From: Flavobacteriaceae bacterium
GTDB taxonomy: Bacteria > Bacteroidota > Bacteroidia > Flavobacteriales > Flavobacteriaceae
Reading direction: 5' to 3'
DNA: 42,625 bases
Assembly: GCA_015494075.1 (NCBI GenBank)
Contig: WGBX01000149.1
Coordinates: 1-42,625, forward strand
The notes beneath the pieces are model-generated. The model ran no database searches, was not told where the DNA came from, and worked only from the letters and a program-made list of their open reading frames with translations. The position numbers and the translations under genes are program-made. Numbering within the stretch: the first letter of the stretch is position 1; every line of letters starts with the position of its first letter. Below, in pieces: positions 7,546 through 16,469 of the stretch.

Positions 7546-8559
7546 ATGAAAGAAGTTCAAAATATAATTCATAGTATAAAACAAGGTGATTATAAACCTG
7601 TGTATTTTCTAGCTGGTGAAGAAACATTTTTTATAGACCAGATTAGTCATTATATAGAGCAATATGTTTTACCTGATGAAGCCAAAGGTTTTGATCAGAT
7701 GGTAGTTTACGGATTAGATGTCAATTTACCCGACCTGGTTTTGCAAGCCAGAAGATTTCCAATGATAGGAGACAAGCAAGTAATTATTGTTAAAGAAGCA
7801 CAGCATTTATTTAAGAAAAAAACCGATCATGAAGCACTGGAAGCTTATCTTAACCAGCCGTCAGATACAACCATTTTAGTTTTCAATTATAAATACAAAA
7901 AGTTAGATAAGAGAAAAAAAATATATAAGTTGTTGATTAAGAAAGGAATATATTTTGAAAGTAAAAAACTCTATGAGTCTGACATACTTAATTGGATTAT
8001 TCATACAGTGAAGCATATGGGGCATAGTATTGATTTGAAAAGTGCGCAAATGCTTATGGATTTTTTAGGAACAGATTTGTCAAAAATAAATAACGAATTA
8101 ACTAAATTACAGATTGTTTTAGAAGGCCAAACAGCGATAACTCCTGAGATTATTGAAGAAAACATCGGAATCAGCAAGGATTACAACAATTTTGAATTAA
8201 AATCTGCCGTAGCTGCCGGAAATTATATAAAAGCCCAAAAAATAATTAATTACTTTACAGCTAATCCGAAAGAACATCCTATGGTATTAACCATAAGTGT
8301 TTTGTATAATTTTTTTAGAGATCTGTTTATTTATCATAGTCTTAATGATCAGTCGCCCTATGCAGCAGCTAAAGCTATAGGCGTAAATCCATATTTTATT
8401 AAAGAATATAAATCGGGGGCTCATAAATATCCCATGAAAAAGGTTACCCAAAATATAGCAGCCTTGCAAGAAGCCGATTTGAAAAGCAAAGGTGTTATGG
8501 CAGGAAGTATTACCTCTAAAGATATTTTAAATGAATTGTTATTCAAAATCATGCATTGA
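7546..8559 (+). CDS. holA: DNA polymerase III subunit delta (clamp-loader)
   Basis: A 337-residue protein with the delta-type opening, KPVYFLAGEETFFIDQ, then the region ARRFPMIGDKQVIIVKEAQ and a DILNWI segment typical of the second domain. The C-terminal collar domain follows (NFELKSAVAAGNYIKAQ, then the LKSKG region). The delta subunit opens the sliding clamp for loading at primed DNA. It lies 45 bases after mutL on the same strand and may share its transcript. Confidence 0.92.
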   Translation: MKEVQNIIHSIKQGDYKPVYFLAGEETFFIDQISHYIEQYVLPDEAKGFDQMVVYGLDVNLPDLVLQARRFPMIGDKQVIIVKEAQHLFKKKTDHEALEAYLNQPSDTTILVFNYKYKKLDKRKKIYKLLIKKGIYFESKKLYESDILNWIIHTVKHMGHSIDLKSAQMLMDFLGTDLSKINNELTKLQIVLEGQTAITPEIIEENIGISKDYNNFELKSAVAAGNYIKAQKIINYFTANPKEHPMVLTISVLYNFFRDLFIYHSLNDQSPYAAAKAIGVNPYFIKEYKSGAHKYPMKKVTQNIAALQEADLKSKGVMAGSITSKDILNELLFKIMH

Positions 8560-8638
8560 TAGTTTTTAATACACAAAAGGTGATTTTATAAGATTAATAA
8601 TTTATGTATAAAAAGTCTTTATTATGCTGATAAATTCT

Positions 8639-8646
8639 TATTTTTG
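8639..8646 (+). promoter_or_regulatory. Candidate -7 box (TATTTTTG) upstream of rocD
   Basis: TATTTTTG matches TAnnTTTG and lies 20 bases before the rocD start. No TTG is seen at the expected -33 distance, so confidence is limited. Confidence 0.4.
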
Positions 8647-8666
8647 AATCTAAAAAATAATAAAAA

Positions 8667-9926
8667 ATGAATCAAACCATCAAACAATCTTTATCTAAAG
8701 AACAAGCCATCGCATATGAAGATAAATATGGCGCACATAACTATCATCCATTGCCCGTAGTCTTAACAAAAGGAAAAGGCGTTTATGTTTGGGACGTGGA
8801 TGACAATAAATATTTTGATTTTTTATCTGCTTATTCTGCTGTAAATCAAGGTCATGGACATCCCAAGATCGTTAATGCCTTAACAGAACAAGCAAAACGC
8901 TTAGCTTTAACTTCTCGGGCTTTCTATAATGATAAATTAGGTCAATATGAAAAGTTTGCTACCGAGTATTTTGGTTTTGATAAGCTTTTGCCTATGAATA
9001 CCGGAGCAGAAGCTGTAGAAACCGCTATTAAATTAGCTAGAAAATGGGCTTACGAAAAAAAGGGAATTCGTGAAAATTCGGCTAATATAATTGTGGCCAA
9101 AGGTAATTTTCATGGTCGTACAACTACAATTGTATCATTTTCCAATGATCCGGAAGCTCGTGATAATTTTGGCCCTTTTACCCCCGGATTTACCAAAATC
9201 CCATATGACGATTTGCAGGCTTTAGAAGAAGCTATTAAAGCAAATCCTAATACGATTGCTTTCTTAGTAGAACCGATTCAAGGTGAAGCCGGCGTTTATG
9301 TCCCCAGCGAAGGATATTTAAAAGGTGCAAAAGAAATTTGTGATAAATATGGCTGTTTGTTTATAGCTGATGAAGTTCAAACAGGTATTGCTCGTACAGG
9401 CAAATTGTTAGCTGTTGATCATGAAAATGTAAAACCGGACATTTTAATTTTAGGTAAAGCTTTATCTGGCGGTGTATATCCGGTTTCAGCAGTTTTGGCC
9501 AATGATGATATAATGTTGTCTATCAAACCCGGTCAGCATGGTTCTACCTTTGGCGGCAATCCTATTGCTGCAAACGTGGCTATTGCTGCTTTAACGGTGG
9601 TAAAAGAAGAAAATTTAGCAGACAATGCTGAAAAAATGGGAATTATCTTCCGTGATGAAATACAAAAACTTGTAAATCAATCCAAATTTGTTAAGCAAGT
9701 CAGAGGAAAAGGCTTGTTAAATGCTGTTGTAATAGACGATACCGAAGATAGCGATACGGCATGGAATATTTGCCTTAAATTGGCTGATAATGGTTTGCTG
9801 GCAAAACCAACACATGGTAATATCATCCGTTTTGCGCCTCCATTGGTAATAAATGAAACGCAACTGCGAGAGGCATTAGATATTATCAAAAAAACTATTG
9901 CTGATTATGAGCAAGAAAACTTATAA
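8667..9926 (+). CDS. rocD: Ornithine aminotransferase (ornithine-oxo-acid transaminase)
   Basis: A 419-residue class-III PLP aminotransferase that moves the delta-amino group of ornithine to 2-oxoglutarate, giving glutamate semialdehyde. Landmarks are [13 protein letters not shown] near the N-terminus, the cofactor loop [28 protein letters not shown], the DEVQTG motif and the PLP lysine K264 in [11 protein letters not shown]. The length and motif order fit RocD better than acetylornithine aminotransferase. The downstream small gene starts within its last 20 bases. Confidence 0.92.
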   Translation: MNQTIKQSLSKEQAIAYEDKYGAHNYHPLPVVLTKGKGVYVWDVDDNKYFDFLSAYSAVNQGHGHPKIVNALTEQAKRLALTSRAFYNDKLGQYEKFATEYFGFDKLLPMNTGAEAVETAIKLARKWAYEKKGIRENSANIIVAKGNFHGRTTTIVSFSNDPEARDNFGPFTPGFTKIPYDDLQALEEAIKANPNTIAFLVEPIQGEAGVYVPSEGYLKGAKEICDKYGCLFIADEVQTGIARTGKLLAVDHENVKPDILILGKALSGGVYPVSAVLANDDIMLSIKPGQHGSTFGGNPIAANVAIAALTVVKEENLADNAEKMGIIFRDEIQKLVNQSKFVKQVRGKGLLNAVVIDDTEDSDTAWNICLKLADNGLLAKPTHGNIIRFAPPLVINETQLREALDIIKKTIADYEQENL

Positions 9927-10218
9927 TAAACCCAAACGCACACAATTTTTGTACTTCCTCCTGTTTTTTATTTCAGGAGGGGTACTTTTTTATATTAAAA
10001 CTTTACCTGATGAAGATCAAAGTCTAGGTTTGATGTTGGCTTTGTTAATTATTTTAATGTATAGTTTGCTGAAATCAACTAGAAATTGGGCCTATGACAA
10101 TCCTAAACCCAAAGAAGAGGAAACCGAATCCGATAAGCTGGTTTATAAAGAGAAAAATATTCCCTCATTAGAAGATATGGCAAAAAAATTGCGAGATAAT
10201 AAGGCTCAAAAATCTTAA
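9907..10218 (+). CDS. Small two-segment membrane protein
   Basis: I place the start at the ATG at 9907 (103 residues, [13 protein letters not shown]), which overlaps the end of rocD by 20 bases. An upstream TTG at 9898 is possible but less likely. There are two hydrophobic segments (about 13-29 and 40-56) and then a charged, soluble C-terminus rich in Lys and Glu. The next gene begins two bases after its stop, so the three genes from rocD on look co-transcribed. I do not recognise a functional family; similar small proteins are common in Bacteroidota. Confidence 0.7.
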   Translation: MSKKTYNKPKRTQFLYFLLFFISGGVLFYIKTLPDEDQSLGLMLALLIILMYSLLKSTRNWAYDNPKPKEEETESDKLVYKEKNIPSLEDMAKKLRDNKAQKS

Positions 10219-10219
10219 T

Positions 10220-10720
10220 ATGAAAATTGGTGACAAAGTTTCGGTTATTGATGATAATTTAGAAGGTATTGTAACGCATGTTAATGAAAATACGGTGTTT
10301 TTTACCAGTTCAGAAGGGTTTTCGTATCAGTATCCTAAGCACAAACTGGTGAGTCTTACCGATGAATTAGCCGAAAATATTCAGCAAAAATTTTTAATTA
10401 ACAAAGCATCTAAAAAACCTATCCATTTACAGCGGTTAAACCCAAAGACGCCGCCGGTTTATGATCTACATATTGAAAAATTAATCAAAAATCACCGGCA
10501 TTTGCCATCCGGACAAAAACTGGCAATTCAGCTTAAAGAAGTTGACAATATTCTAAATAGGTTTAAACGACAACACTATAAAGAACTGGTTCTAATCCAT
10601 GGAGATGGTAAAGGTGTGTTGAGAAAAGAAATAGAAAAAATATTGCGTTATAAAGGTTTTAATTTTACTGATGCTTCTTATCAAAAATATGCCAATGGTG
10701 CAATTTTGGTATTAAAATAA
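10220..10720 (+). CDS. Smr-domain protein with N-terminal SH3-like domain
   Basis: A 166-residue protein. The first 50 residues (IGDKVSVIDDNLEGIVTHVN) look like a small beta-barrel. The C-terminal half is an Smr domain, with VYDLHIEKL near 80-88 and the LVLIHGDGKGVLRKEI motif near 127-142. Smr domains occur at the end of MutS2 and as stand-alone nucleases or nucleic-acid binders. The combination is widespread in Bacteroidota (DUF2027-like). It converges with mfd, with only 15 bases between the stops. Confidence 0.85.
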   Translation: MKIGDKVSVIDDNLEGIVTHVNENTVFFTSSEGFSYQYPKHKLVSLTDELAENIQQKFLINKASKKPIHLQRLNPKTPPVYDLHIEKLIKNHRHLPSGQKLAIQLKEVDNILNRFKRQHYKELVLIHGDGKGVLRKEIEKILRYKGFNFTDASYQKYANGAILVLK

Positions 10721-10735
10721 ATGGACTAGCTTAGT

Positions 10736-13700
10736 TTATATTTCCAATTGTTTTAAACTACTAATAGCGCTTTCTACATTATGATTTTTTTCAAATACTA
10801 AATACAACCGTTCTGTATTTTGTATTTTTTTTTCTTTAAACTTGCAACAATTAGTTTGCTGTACTTTTTGTAAAATACGATGAAAGATGCCTGTTTGATA
10901 ATAGGGAGCATCCGGATTTGAGACAAAATAAGCCAACATTTTTCCTTTTTTAATAGTTATTTTTTCAAACCCGAGTTTTTGGGCTTGCCATTTTAGCTTA
11001 ACAGACTTCAATAACTCTAAACTTGCAGGTGGTAATGGTCCAAAGCGGTCTTCTAGTTTGTGTTTAAAAGTTTCTAAGTCGGTTATTGTATTGAGGTTGG
11101 CCAATTCATTATACAAGTTTAGTCGTTCGCTGGAAACATTTATGTAATCATGAGGAAATAAAATTTCAAAATCGGTTTCTACTTGTGTTTCAATTTGATA
11201 GTTGATAGTTTTTCCTTCTTGTTTAAACAAATGCTTAAATTCATTTTGTTCCAACTCAGCAATAGCTTCTTTTAAAATTTTTTGATAAGTATCAAAACCC
11301 ATTTCATTGATAAAACCACTTTGCTCTGCACCCAACAAATCGCCGGCACCTCTAATTTCTAAATCTTTCATTGCAATTTGAAACCCACTACCCAGTTCGG
11401 TATAAGTTTCTATGGCTTCCATACGTTTGCGAGCATCATAGGTGAGGCTTGAATAAGGCGGTGTTATAAAATAACAGAAAGCTTTTTTATTACTACGTCC
11501 GACACGGCCACGCATTTGATGCAAATCGGCTAAGCCAAATTGGTGTGCATTATTGATAAAAATAGTATTAGCATTGGGGACGTCCAAACCATTTTCAATA
11601 ATTGTTGTAGCAACTAAAATGTCAAATTCTCCATTGATAAAATCAAGCATAATCCGTTCTAATTTTTTACCTTCCATTTGGCCGTGTCCTATACCAACAC
11701 GGGCATCGGGGACTAAGCGTTGCAGCATTCCGGCAACTTCTTTAATATTATCAATACGATTATGAATAAAAAATATTTGTCCTTTTCGCTGAATTTCATA
11801 ACTAATGGCATCTCTAATTATTTCTTCATTAAAACGAACAACTTGCGTCTCAATAGGATGGCGGTTAGGTGGCGGTGTATTAATAACAGATAAATCTCTT
11901 TCATTAATTAATGAAAATTGTAGGGTTCGCGGAATAGGTGTTGCTGTTAAGGTTAATGTGTCAATATTTTTGCGTATAATCTTTAATTTTTCTTTGACCG
12001 AAACACCAAACTTTTGCTCTTCATCAATAATCATTAAGCCCAAATCCTTATACTTAATTTTATCGCTTACTAAGGCATGCGTGCCAATAATTATATCAAT
12101 TTTACCTTCGGTTAAGTCCTTTTTAATTTGCGTTTTTTCCTTAGCTGTTCTAAAACGGTTAAGATAGTCCACTACAACCGGAAAATTTTTTAGCCGTTCG
12201 CTAAAAGTTTTGTAATGTTGAAAAGCTAAAATAGTTGTCGGCACCAATACAGCTACTTGTTTACCATTATCAACCGCTTTAAATGCTGCTCTAATAGCAA
12301 TTTCTGTTTTGCCGAATCCTACATCTCCGCACACCAAACGATCCATAGTTTTATCACTTTCCATGTCGGCTTTAACGTCTTGAGTTGCTTTATACTGATC
12401 CGGCGTGTCTTCATATATAAAAGAAGCTTCCAGCTCATTTTGCAAATAACTGTCCGGAGCATATTGTGTGCCTTTTTCCAATTTGCGTTCAGCATACAAT
12501 TTAATAATGTCAAAAGCCAGTTCTTTAAGACGTTTTTTAGTTTTTTGTTTTAATAATTTCCATGCACCACTTCCTAATTTGCTGATTTTTGGTTCCCTGC
12601 CATCTTTGGCATTATATTTACTAATTTTGTGTAAACTATGAATACTGACAAACAAACGATCGCCATTTTTATAAATAATTTCAATAACTTCTTGTTCTTT
12701 ACCATTTCGTTCTATGGTTTGTAATCCACCAAATTGACCAATACCATGATCAATATGAGAGACATAATCACCTTCTTTAAGACTGGTTAATTCTTTTAAA
12801 GTAACAGACTGTTGTTTGGCCGATTGCCGTTTAATTTTAAAACGATGATAACGCTCAAAAATTTGATGGTCGGTATAAGCTGCCAATTGATGTGTGCGGT
12901 CAATAAAACCGCTATATAGTGGTAAAATTAATGTTGTAAAGGCCACCTCAGTTTCCATATCATCAAATATAGCATGCAGGCGACGGGCTTGTTGATCATT
13001 AGAACAAAAAATTATATTTTTTAAGCCTTCCAATGTGTTTTGTTTTAGATTTTTGGTCAATAAATCAAAACTTTTATTAAAAGCCGGTTGCGGTTGAATT
13101 TTAAAATCAATAGCCGTTGATGAATTAGTCGTATTTTCAAGGACTTGAAAATCGGCTAGTTTTTTTTCAAAATTTTGAGATTGGCAAAATAAATCATTTG
13201 GTTTTAAATGTTGGGTTTCAGTATTTAAATTATCAAATTGATGAAGAGCTTTTTCGTAAAGCTTTTCTAAATCAGACAAACATACCGTTCTGTTTTTAAG
13301 GTAAATAATACTGCCTTTTTTTATATAATCTAAAAAGCTTTGTCTTTTTTGAACCAATGTTTTATTAGATAAATTAGGAACTATTTGAACAGCTTTGAGC
13401 TTACTATTTGACAGTTGTGTATCTATATCAAAACGCCGGATGCTTTCTATAGTGTCGCCTGCCAGTTCTATCCGGTATGGTTCATCATCACCAAAAGAAT
13501 AAACATCTAATATTCCGCCACGTATAGAAAACTCTCCGGGTTGTGTCACAAAATCGACTTGTTCAAACCGGTATTCAAACATAACATCATATAAAAAATC
13601 CATCGACAATTGGTCACCGGTTTTGATTTTAAGTGTGTGATTTGCCAATTCTTTTTTAACGACAACTTTTTCAAATAATGCTGCCGGATAGGTGATAATA

Positions 13701-14074
13701 ATCTGTGGTTTTTGCCTTGATTGCAAATGACTTAACACTTTTGCGCGCTGTAAAACATTTGCATTGTCAGTTTCTTCAATTTGATAAGCTCGCCGGTATG
13801 ACTCGGGGTAAAATAAAACTTTATTTTCACCGGCTAATGTTTGAAAATCATTATAGAAATAGGCTGCTTCTTCTTTATTATCCAAAATAAGTAACAAAGT
13901 TTTATTTTGTTTTTGATGCAGGGCTGTCAAAACAAAGCTCAAAGCAGATTCTCTCAAATTTTGCAGAGTTGTTAGTTGATGTGAGTTTACATATTCTGAC
14001 AGTTTTTGAATTATGGCGCTTTGCTGATAAATTTCTAAAAGACTTTCTTTTTTCAAGGATAATATTTTTGACAA
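10736..14074 (-). CDS. mfd: Transcription-repair coupling factor Mfd
   Basis: About 1112 residues. Mfd removes stalled RNA polymerase and recruits the UvrABC excision system. The order of parts is: a UvrB-like N-terminal region; an RNA-polymerase-interaction domain (YVSHIDHGIGQFGG, around 435); the translocase with Walker A GDVGFGKTE (around 580), DEEQ (around 684) and GRVGR; then a C-terminal TRCF domain. There is no in-frame ATG before the family-like region. The start is either TTG at 14074 or TTG at 14056, since an in-frame TGA lies just upstream. A -7-like TATATTTG overlaps 14072-14079, which would favour the later TTG if it is real. Confidence 0.95.
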   Translation of the reverse strand: MSKILSLKKESLLEIYQQSAIIQKLSEYVNSHQLTTLQNLRESALSFVLTALHQKQNKTLLLILDNKEEAAYFYNDFQTLAGENKVLFYPESYRRAYQIEETDNANVLQRAKVLSHLQSRQKPQIIITYPAALFEKVVVKKELANHTLKIKTGDQLSMDFLYDVMFEYRFEQVDFVTQPGEFSIRGGILDVYSFGDDEPYRIELAGDTIESIRRFDIDTQLSNSKLKAVQIVPNLSNKTLVQKRQSFLDYIKKGSIIYLKNRTVCLSDLEKLYEKALHQFDNLNTETQHLKPNDLFCQSQNFEKKLADFQVLENTTNSSTAIDFKIQPQPAFNKSFDLLTKNLKQNTLEGLKNIIFCSNDQQARRLHAIFDDMETEVAFTTLILPLYSGFIDRTHQLAAYTDHQIFERYHRFKIKRQSAKQQSVTLKELTSLKEGDYVSHIDHGIGQFGGLQTIERNGKEQEVIEIIYKNGDRLFVSIHSLHKISKYNAKDGREPKISKLGSGAWKLLKQKTKKRLKELAFDIIKLYAERKLEKGTQYAPDSYLQNELEASFIYEDTPDQYKATQDVKADMESDKTMDRLVCGDVGFGKTEIAIRAAFKAVDNGKQVAVLVPTTILAFQHYKTFSERLKNFPVVVDYLNRFRTAKEKTQIKKDLTEGKIDIIIGTHALVSDKIKYKDLGLMIIDEEQKFGVSVKEKLKIIRKNIDTLTLTATPIPRTLQFSLINERDLSVINTPPPNRHPIETQVVRFNEEIIRDAISYEIQRKGQIFFIHNRIDNIKEVAGMLQRLVPDARVGIGHGQMEGKKLERIMLDFINGEFDILVATTIIENGLDVPNANTIFINNAHQFGLADLHQMRGRVGRSNKKAFCYFITPPYSSLTYDARKRMEAIETYTELGSGFQIAMKDLEIRGAGDLLGAEQSGFINEMGFDTYQKILKEAIAELEQNEFKHLFKQEGKTINYQIETQVETDFEILFPHDYINVSSERLNLYNELANLNTITDLETFKHKLEDRFGPLPPASLELLKSVKLKWQAQKLGFEKITIKKGKMLAYFVSNPDAPYYQTGIFHRILQKVQQTNCCKFKEKKIQNTERLYLVFEKNHNVESAISSLKQLEI

Positions 14075-14193
14075 ATATAAGGTGCTTCATTCAAACTTAA
14101 AAACCCTGATTTTGCTTTGATAATATGTTTTTATATATGATAATGTTTTAGTAAAAATCCTTAAATTCGCACACACACAAAAAAAATATATCA

Positions 14194-15141
14194 ATGGATA
14201 AAAAATTAATCATCATTGCTTTAGGTGGAAATGCACTTTTAAAAAATAGCCAAAAAGGCACAATTGACGAGCAAAATATGAATGTGCGTCAAACTTTAAA
14301 AAAGTTATTTCCATTGATACAACAAGGTCATAATCTAATTATTACACATGGCAATGGACCGCAAGTAGGATATATATTACTAAAAAATGATGCCGGAGAA
14401 CAAATATATAATGTTCCACAAGTACCACTTGATGTTGCAGTAGCCGATACTCAAAGTGAAATCGGATATTTGATCCAAAGTGAATTGGCTAGTTTGCTTA
14501 ACAAATTTCATATCAACCGTGAGATACTCTCGACTAATACGATGGTAGAAGTAGATGCTAATGATCCGGCATTTAAAAATCCGACTAAAAGAATTGGAAA
14601 AACTTATTATGACAAGACTGAAGTTGAAAAATTAAGAAAAGATAAAGGTTGGATTTTTAAAGAAGAAACAAAAAATGGCCAAACCGGATGGCGACGTGTA
14701 GTGCCATCACCTAAACCGGTGGACATATTGAGTAAAAACACCATTAAAAATTTGGCTACATTTGGTACTATAGTAATTGCCGTAGGTGGCGGCGGCGTTC
14801 CGGTAACCATAAAAGATGGTGTTGTATATGGTTCAGAAGCTGTTATCGATAAAGATTTGGCCAGCGCTTTATTAGCACAACAAATCAATGCCGATCAATT
14901 TATAATTTTAACTGACGTCCCTTATGTTTATATAGATTACGGCACTGCCGCGCAAAAACCATTAGAAACTATTACAGTAAAAGAGGCCAAAAAATATATG
15001 TATGAACATAAATTCGGAGAAGGAAATATGGCCCCTAAAATTCAAGCAGCTATAAACTTTATTGAAGCAGGAGGGAAGGAAGTTCTGATTACGGATTTAA
15101 ATGGACTTAAGAATCAAAAAGGCACAAAAATAGTGGCTTAA
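14194..15141 (+). CDS. arcC: Carbamate kinase
   Basis: 315 residues, usual for the family. It interconverts carbamoyl phosphate plus ADP with carbamate plus ATP. The amino-acid-kinase fold is clear: IIALGGNALLK at the N-terminus, THGNGPQVGYIL near 50, a glycine-rich VGGGGVPV and the DKDLASALLA segment. No arginine deiminase or ornithine carbamoyltransferase gene is adjacent, so its pathway partner is not visible. It is divergent from mfd. Confidence 0.92.
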   Translation: MDKKLIIIALGGNALLKNSQKGTIDEQNMNVRQTLKKLFPLIQQGHNLIITHGNGPQVGYILLKNDAGEQIYNVPQVPLDVAVADTQSEIGYLIQSELASLLNKFHINREILSTNTMVEVDANDPAFKNPTKRIGKTYYDKTEVEKLRKDKGWIFKEETKNGQTGWRRVVPSPKPVDILSKNTIKNLATFGTIVIAVGGGGVPVTIKDGVVYGSEAVIDKDLASALLAQQINADQFIILTDVPYVYIDYGTAAQKPLETITVKEAKKYMYEHKFGEGNMAPKIQAAINFIEAGGKEVLITDLNGLKNQKGTKIVA

Positions 15142-15161
15142 TTTTTGATTATATAAATTTA

Positions 15162-15169
15162 TATATTTG
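15162..15169 (+). promoter_or_regulatory. Candidate -7 box (TATATTTG)
   Basis: TATATTTG fits TAnnTTTG and lies 50 bases before the next gene. The only nearby TTG (15145-15147) leaves just 14 bases of spacing, which is short, so the match is partial. Confidence 0.35.
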
Positions 15170-15219
15170 TAACACATTGACTTTATTAGTTTTCTCTAAT
15201 AATTAATTCTAACATATTT

Positions 15220-15558
15220 ATGACGAATTTTGAGCAGCGATGGCATAAGGTTTTAAATTTTTTTAAAAAGAAATTTACCGATGGAGAAGAGCCTGATATT
15301 GATACGATACTTTTTTTGATTGGAATTCAAGAATTAGGAATGATTAAGCCTAAATTTACAAAAGATGAAAAAGTTAATTTGATGCATATTGCAACTTGCA
15401 AGATTTTAGAACCTTACGGATACTATGAGTTTTCACATCTAGATGAAGAGGCTTGGCCGCACTATAAACGCATCAAAAATCTTGAAGCCGACACGGATCA
15501 AGAAACATTAATTAAAGAAGCCATTATTAATTATTTTGATGATCAAGATCTTATTTAA
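15220..15558 (+). CDS. Conserved protein of unknown function, acidic, 112 residues
   Basis: A small soluble protein with an acidic C-terminus and no signal peptide. Readable features are TILFLIGIQELG and KVNLMHIATCKILEPYGYYE. The sequence resembles a short protein found across Bacteroidota, but I know no function. It is followed three bases later by a secreted protein gene, so the two are probably one transcript. Confidence 0.7.
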   Translation: MTNFEQRWHKVLNFFKKKFTDGEEPDIDTILFLIGIQELGMIKPKFTKDEKVNLMHIATCKILEPYGYYEFSHLDEEAWPHYKRIKNLEADTDQETLIKEAIINYFDDQDLI

Positions 15559-15561
15559 CTT

Positions 15562-16467
15562 ATGACAAAATTTTACATTATAAGTATTTTACTTTCTTTT
15601 AGTATGCTTTCTACGGCTCAGAATTACAAAAAACGTTTGGAAGCCGGAGAAAATTTTTGGAAGCGTGTACCGGTACGAGAAGTTTTAGATACGATGCTTT
15701 GGCCAAGAGAAACCGCTATTTTTCATCAAACGGAAAAACTTTTTAAACAAAATGGTTTAGATATTAATAAAGACCATGATTATGATTTTTTTCAGTCACG
15801 TTTGATGCATCAATTTTTGTTTTCAAAACGTTATATCATAAAGCAAGTTGAATACCATTATAAACATCTGCCATATGACCAGCTAATTGCTTACAATAAA
15901 GCCTTAAAAAAAGGCCAATTACAAAAAGTAATTTATCAATCGGGGCTTTATGCGATGTTAAATCGCCTACTTGATGAAGAACTAACACAGGTGCAAGAGC
16001 GAACCATACCAAAATATATAGAATTTTTAGTAAGAAAACACAAACCGGTGCCTTTAAAAATTACGCATAACGGTCATTTGGCGAAAAGTCAAGATCTACC
16101 ATTAAATATTTATGTAGAAACTAACAATGCCGATTATAAAAAAGTATCTATTTTAGACAAAAAAAATAGTCAAATTTTAAAACCGGAGGGATATACTTAT
16201 GATCAGATTCAAAAAATTGTTATAGAGTATAAAGGTAAAAAGTTTGAATTTAAGCCAGATAAGGCTATTGATTTATATCCACATCAATTTAAAGAAGTCA
16301 ATAGTATGGTTTCAGAATATAGTTTTAATCAAATACCGGTTTGGCAATTAGAAATTCTTGAACACAACCAAACTATTGGAATTAAGCTTACCAACGTAGT
16401 TGAGTCTAAGCTTATTAAAACACAATCTGCCAAAAGACAAATAAATGACACGTCAAAAATAGATTAA
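15562..16467 (+). CDS. Secreted protein of unknown function
   Basis: 301 residues with an N-terminal signal peptide (hydrophobic about 5-17, cleavage probably after STAQ). The mature part is basic and rich in Tyr, Lys and Gln, with a helical first half and a beta-rich second half (around 165-235). No motif points to a family. It converges with the symporter gene, with two bases between the stops. Confidence 0.65.
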   Translation: MTKFYIISILLSFSMLSTAQNYKKRLEAGENFWKRVPVREVLDTMLWPRETAIFHQTEKLFKQNGLDINKDHDYDFFQSRLMHQFLFSKRYIIKQVEYHYKHLPYDQLIAYNKALKKGQLQKVIYQSGLYAMLNRLLDEELTQVQERTIPKYIEFLVRKHKPVPLKITHNGHLAKSQDLPLNIYVETNNADYKKVSILDKKNSQILKPEGYTYDQIQKIVIEYKGKKFEFKPDKAIDLYPHQFKEVNSMVSEYSFNQIPVWQLEILEHNQTIGIKLTNVVESKLIKTQSAKRQINDTSKID

Positions 16468-16469
16468 TT

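Noticed and set aside
11805-12167. Plus-strand frame of 120 codons inside mfd
   Set aside because: It lies antisense to the conserved Mfd translocase motifs, so it is a shadow.
13902-14090. ATG-started minus frame (62 codons) overlapping the start of mfd
   Set aside because: It is in another frame from the mfd protein, and its peptide does not resemble the Mfd N-terminus; only the ATG position is of interest for start choice.
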